A stretch of DNA of 23,582 nucleotides from Saccoglossus kowalevskii. Taxonomy: Eukaryota > Hemichordata > Enteropneusta > Harrimaniidae. Position numbers and translations under genes: made by a program. Where the stretch lies: the NCBI RefSeq assembly GCF_000003605.2, contig NW_003151765.1, forward strand, positions 76,243 through 99,824. Direction: 5' to 3'. The notes beneath the pieces are model-generated. The model had not been told where the DNA came from. It saw only the letters and a list, made by a program, of their open reading frames with translations, and made no database searches. Below, piece after piece: positions 20,501 through 23,582 of the stretch; position 1 is the first letter of the stretch, and every line of letters begins with the position of its first letter.

Positions 20501-22970
20501 GTAGATGTGACTTGATGAGTCTTGGTGAAGGTATTCGCTCTATTTGTCGCAGTCCATCGAATGCAGATACTGCATGGATTGGGGGTACAAATACATAGTT
20601 TTCAAGGTGTAGGAAACGTGGTAGAATCCACTGTAACAGTTTCATGATATGCATAAATAGTTGCATTGGTCTGTAGGATAGAATTATGGTATCACGATTC
20701 AACTTTAACACGTCGATGTCAGAAGCAATCATTTTCCAACGTAATCATTGCTGCATAGTGCATATGTTTTCGTTCACTTTGTGTCCCTTATTCATAGCCA
20801 TGGTTAAATATTGACATTTGGATAGTGTCATTTGTTTAATAATGTCACCATGATATTACCATTAATATTACATTAAACTTTTTGTCTTCGATGTAACCCA
20901 ACTGTGAAAGGGGTCGATGATGTGTAGTACAAAAATAAACTGATAAAATATTTTAACTTTCTCAAATAAATGCCATTCCATTTCTACTGTCAGCTACTGA
21001 CAACAGTCGATTTTTATCTCCATCGTATTCAGATCTGCAATGAAATGTTCGAAAGAAGGCTATTGTAGCAAAAAACAAAATAATTTGTTCGGCAATTCAA
21101 GTGTCTTACCGAGAGATATAAGACTCCACCATGGGATTACGTTCTGGTTGTGGTACAGCGTGGTTTGCATCAACATCGCCACCATTCATTATGAGAGACA
21201 CAATCTCAATTGCCCATGTTGTTCCTACGTTGATATTTGATTTCAGTAAAAAAAGACAATACAAAATACAGATCAGATGACTAAATCTAATTCAATATTC
21301 AGAGAGCAAAGTGGAAATAACATACCTAAACATAGATCGTTAAACAAAAGTCGCAGTCATACATTTCATATATTAATTAATTTCTATGCAACAAACATGT
21401 GCTTCTCACGGTGTCGAGTGTAGAATCAATAAACTATTTATTTAACAGATAGGTTAAAACAGTATATTGCAATATATAGGATTATTGAGCAGAAAGTGAA
21501 TTTCGTCTTCAATTCACTTATGTTACATATTTGTTCTAGGGACATTCGTATATCTGCCGACCTGTGGCATGTAGGTACGCTACGCCACACATCACTTTCA
21601 TCGGGTTGACTTGAATATGGTTAATTAATTCAAGTTGGAGGCAATACCTGGATGGGGTACTTCCATATTTAAGGTATACAGGTATAAGCCGCTGCCCCCC
21701 CCTTTATGGTCTAGCCTATTTATTTGACCCAAACTGTGGCAGTTCCGGTCATTTTAGCAAAACGTTAGAGCATTTCCTGGCGCCAAATTTTAAGTCAAAG
21801 CGCCCTCACCGTTGTCTTTTAGAGGTCCAATTTCCAACTTATATACTTTTATGAATGACAAAACTGTTTATTTTAATGTTATGATAAACATTCGACACCG
21901 TCATATGAATATTCATATTTTTCCTATCAATATGTTATACATAACTCCATGCCCGCGCCTATTCGATGGGATAATTAAAAACGCTCCTAATTTACATCCA
22001 AACGTTCGAAGCGCATGCGTACTAGAAGTTTGAATATCGTCATCGGACTACCATATTTAGTGCCAAAAATAAAGATTTCTGTTTCAGATAAATAAACACG
22101 ATACTTTTTTTATCAAGATGCAGTTTTGAACATATTAAATATTAAATTCACAAACAAATCATGTTTATTATACCTAAAGCCTCATAGTCTTCGCTTCACA
22201 GGAACTGTTGAGCAATGCAAGCTATAGTGCGATGCTTTATCAGAGTTACGATCCGAACCGTCTTAGCAAAGCATGTCACGAGCGTCTGTCTGAGTCATAT
22301 ATGTTGTGGAAGCAGAGCTTGTGTATGTTTCAATCACGTGACCTTAATCCACGTGAAAGAACTCAAAGGTCGATATCACATTGTGTGTGACGGCGTGTAA
22401 TGTTATAATTTTACTCGAGTACATTCACTCTACACAACCACAAGTCAATGAAACATAGACACACGGCAATTAAAGGCACTCGACCCGGTCAATAATCCTA
22501 CTTAGTTTATTGGCCATGCATTGTTTTTGCATCTTGACATTTCATGGACGAAGTCTCCACCCAGTAATATCCACAGTCTCATATATCCAATTTAGTTAGT
22601 TAGTTAGTTAGTTAGTTAGCGATTTAGGTCAGGTGAAAACAATTCAACGAGAACTTTATGGAAGCTTTTTTCAAACAGCAAGGCTTGAAAGAAACTGGGC
22701 GCCTCCATTGTTAGATTTCAATATAGACTCAACAATGACGAGAACAACTTGACGAGGTCGTACTAGTTATAGAGAGGTATATGAATTCAGGCACTACAGT
22801 TACAGTCCTAGGAAAATGAACATACCTGCTTTCGGATAGCTCACAACAAACACGTCATCGTCGCGACATTTCACGATATCTGGTGATTCTAGAATCTTTG
22901 TGTTAACGATTTCGGGTAACGTTATACCCTTGTATTCAATAGTGCCCGGTGCGATAAGCTTCTCGTCCAT
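17408..22970 (-). CDS. Cytosolic-type sulfotransferase, gene B (complete, 7 exons)
   Basis: Spliced gene with CDS exons 22826-22970, 21110-21224, 20457-20670, 19889-20018, 19075-19169, 18060-18231 and 17408-17514 (145, 115, 214, 130, 95, 172, 107 nt), totalling 978 nt or 325 aa plus stop. Every intron is GT-AG and phases run 1, 2, 0, 1, 0, 1. The protein carries the family signatures in order: PAPS 5'-phosphosulfate loop SYPKAGTTW (residues 44-52), catalytic histidine in KSHLPY (H142), 3'-phosphate site [10 protein letters not shown] (R164, S172) and the C-terminal RKGIVGDW (289-296). By family knowledge the enzyme moves sulfonate from PAPS to a hydroxyl or amine acceptor in the cytosol; the acceptor cannot be predicted. 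There is no signal peptide or membrane anchor at the N-terminus, which argues against a Golgi sulfotransferase. It is somewhat longer than the usual 290-300 aa because of extra sequence before H142. Intact and probably functional. Confidence 0.92.
18060..18231 (-). CDS. Gene B exon 6
   Basis: Residues 234-290 plus one base: [17 protein letters not shown], then the helix VMQIIVEYSTIKKMKEN and the end SFVRK, which begins the RKG motif. Acceptor TTTGTAG, donor GTAATT, phase 1. Within the first 22 codons the six nucleotide differences from gene A are all synonymous, a sign of purifying selection. Confidence 0.92.
18232..19074 (-). other. Gene B intron 5
   Basis: 843 bp, alignable in blocks with gene A intron 5. 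No extra exon or mobile element recognised. Confidence 0.6.
19075..19169 (-). CDS. Gene B exon 5
   Basis: Completes codon 202 and encodes residues 203-233: [15 protein letters not shown] then DNIIFLKYEDMKK, matching the family segment (W..H...W and L.Y-EDM-.D). Acceptor TTGTAG, donor GTTAG, phase 0. Confidence 0.9.
19170..19888 (-). other. Gene B intron 4
   Basis: 719 bp, AT-rich. Contains a short CAGT tandem tract near 19514-19526 and no hairpin like that of gene A intron 4. Nothing else recognised. Confidence 0.5.
19889..20018 (-). CDS. Gene B exon 4 (3'-phosphate binding site)
   Basis: Residues 159-201 plus one base. It begins [14 protein letters not shown], the sulfotransferase motif whose Arg and Ser contact the PAPS 3'-phosphate, and continues through LYYMM and SWNHFYQLF. 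Acceptor TTTACAG, donor GTAAG, phase 1. Confidence 0.92.
20019..20456 (-). other. Gene B intron 3
   Basis: 438 bp. A 74-codon plus-strand open frame at 20099-20323 crosses it but has no recognisable signature and no counterpart in gene A intron 3. No element recognised. Confidence 0.5.
20457..20670 (-). CDS. Gene B exon 3 (catalytic histidine)
   Basis: Residues 88-158. It starts with a hydrophobic, aromatic stretch (PMQLFMHIMK, WILPRFLHLENYVFVPP) and ends with [12 protein letters not shown] containing catalytic H142 and then [12 protein letters not shown]. Acceptor CTACAG, donor GTATAG, phase 0. This exon holds most of the differences between genes A and B. Confidence 0.92.
21110..21224 (-). 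CDS. Gene B exon 2
   Basis: Codons 49-87 in part: completes the PAPS loop as GTTW, then [19 protein letters not shown] and the PERNPM region. Acceptor reads CGTAG, donor GTAAG, phase 2 at the end. Only one amino acid differs from gene A exon 2 (Val versus Leu near the end), making it the most conserved exon of the pair. Confidence 0.92.
21225..22825 (-). other. Gene B intron 1
   Basis: 1,601 bp, collinear with gene C intron 1. The stretch 22621-22825 matches 2249-2444 and 1265-1474 (GATTTAGGTCAG start). Segment about 21890-22310 has no clear match in gene C and may be an insertion. No separate gene supported. Confidence 0.6.
22592..22619. repeat. (TTAG)7 microsatellite
   Basis: Seven perfect TTAG units directly before the GATTTAGGTCAG block in gene B intron 1. 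The matching position in gene C intron 1 has a G run instead. Confidence 0.85.
22826..22970 (-). CDS. Gene B exon 1 (start codon, PAPS loop)
   Basis: Codons 1-48 plus one base. ATG at 22968-22970 begins MDEKLIAPG, and the same start is present in all three copies. It ends in SYPKA followed by donor GTATG (phase 1), so the exon boundary splits the Gly codon of the PAPS-binding loop. The upstream sequence is conserved with gene C. Confidence 0.9.
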
Positions 22971-23030
22971 TATTATTGAATCAATACAATATGGTTATGT
23001 CAGGACCCCTTATGTTGGCGAAAATGTGAA
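22971..23030 (-). promoter_or_regulatory. Conserved 5' leader of gene B
   Basis: Counterpart of 2586-2645; gene A (15715-15770) is more diverged but keeps CATTATT and the CCCCT block. Conservation outside the coding sequence suggests UTR or promoter, or only recent duplication. Confidence 0.4.
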
Positions 23031-23582
23031 CAAAATAGTCGCCCAAAGTTGATGAAGGCACCGTTTTTGGCCTTGGCGATGTACACTGTTGAATGGTAGT
23101 CGAAACTAAATATTAAAATAAATATTACTGAGACAAAAATGGAGAATTCAGTTTGGGATAGTAATCGCATTACAGTAATAATTAAAAAAAAGTACATTCG
23201 ATTAAAGTTCCATTCTTGCAGCATTTCTGTTAAAAGCGCCATTGCTTTCGCCTATAACCCTTTCACAGTTGGGTTTCGACATATCATTTTGGTAGGTCTT
23301 AAATAATGAACGGTTCCGAAACTATATTTTATTTATTATTGAGTCCTATAAAGAAGACCTTTCCTCATATCCTATAGAGTGGAAACGTACAAATTGTGAA
23401 TGGTTGTGATATAATTTATTATTATACATCTGTCACCGTAACGCCATAAGTTACTGCTTGCGGTAATTTACGGAGTATTTTCATCTTACCATATAAGGAA
23501 ATGCGAATTCCAAATATGGAATGGTCATGCGCGTAAGCGTCGTCTAATAATAAAAAACAAACATGGCTGCTACCAGGGTTTG
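23031..23582. other. Upstream region of gene B
   Basis: The first ~80 bases still resemble the region upstream of gene C (2640-2720). Beyond that the sequence is AT-rich with no supported gene. A plus-strand ATG in a good context (AACATGG) at 23563-23565 opens a frame that runs off the window after six codons; it is too short to judge. Confidence 0.4.

Noticed and set aside
22208..22400. Two overlapping ~60-codon plus-strand open frames in gene B intron 1
   Set aside because: Short, overlapping in two frames, part of intron sequence; no family signature.
1200..23582. CRISPR arrays, bacterial operons or rRNA
   Set aside because: No regularly spaced repeats and no prokaryote-like gene packing; repeats present are microsatellites or duplicated animal gene segments.

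Overview
The window looks like nuclear DNA from an AT-rich animal genome, most likely a marine invertebrate; the lineage itself cannot be fixed from this sequence. The reasons are small coding exons with GT-AG introns at conserved phases, TTAG/TTG/CA microsatellites, a decayed non-LTR retrotransposon and no dense prokaryote-like coding. All recognisable genes lie on the minus strand and belong to one family: cytosolic-type, PAPS-dependent sulfotransferases (Sulfotransfer_1 fold).

Three tandem copies are visible, named here by position. Gene B (17408-22970) is complete: seven exons, 325 codons plus stop, with every splice site and phase consistent. Gene A (4613-15714) has the same seven exons with the same phases. 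Its exon 3 carries one extra base in a run of seven A (7657-7663), which breaks the frame right after the catalytic-histidine motif. Its first intron has grown to 7.2 kb. Gene C enters the window at its low-coordinate edge: 12 bases of exon 2 (1-12) and an exon 1 (2445-2585) whose PAPS-loop codons and splice donor are damaged. Introns and flanks also align between copies, so whole gene-plus-flank segments were duplicated, not retrocopied.

Region by region: 1-2444 is intron 1 of gene C and contains a relic of a second exon 1 (about 1475-1540). Regions 1265-2100 and 2249-3890 are a tandem duplication of the exon-1/upstream region. 3900-4612 is the 3' flank of gene A, with a small exon-6 fragment. 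4613-8333 holds exons 7 to 2 of gene A. 8334-15569 is its first intron, carrying a pair of ~290-bp direct repeats, a ~210-bp tandem repeat, a degenerate LINE reverse-transcriptase fragment and a candidate solo LTR. 15570-15714 is exon 1 of gene A. 15715-17407 is intergenic. 17408-22970 is gene B. 22971-23582 is its upstream region.

Functionally the locus is a local sulfotransferase expansion with one apparently intact gene, one nearly intact copy with a single frameshift that may be a sequencing error, and one copy decaying at its 5' end. All coordinates were read by eye; identities are estimates.
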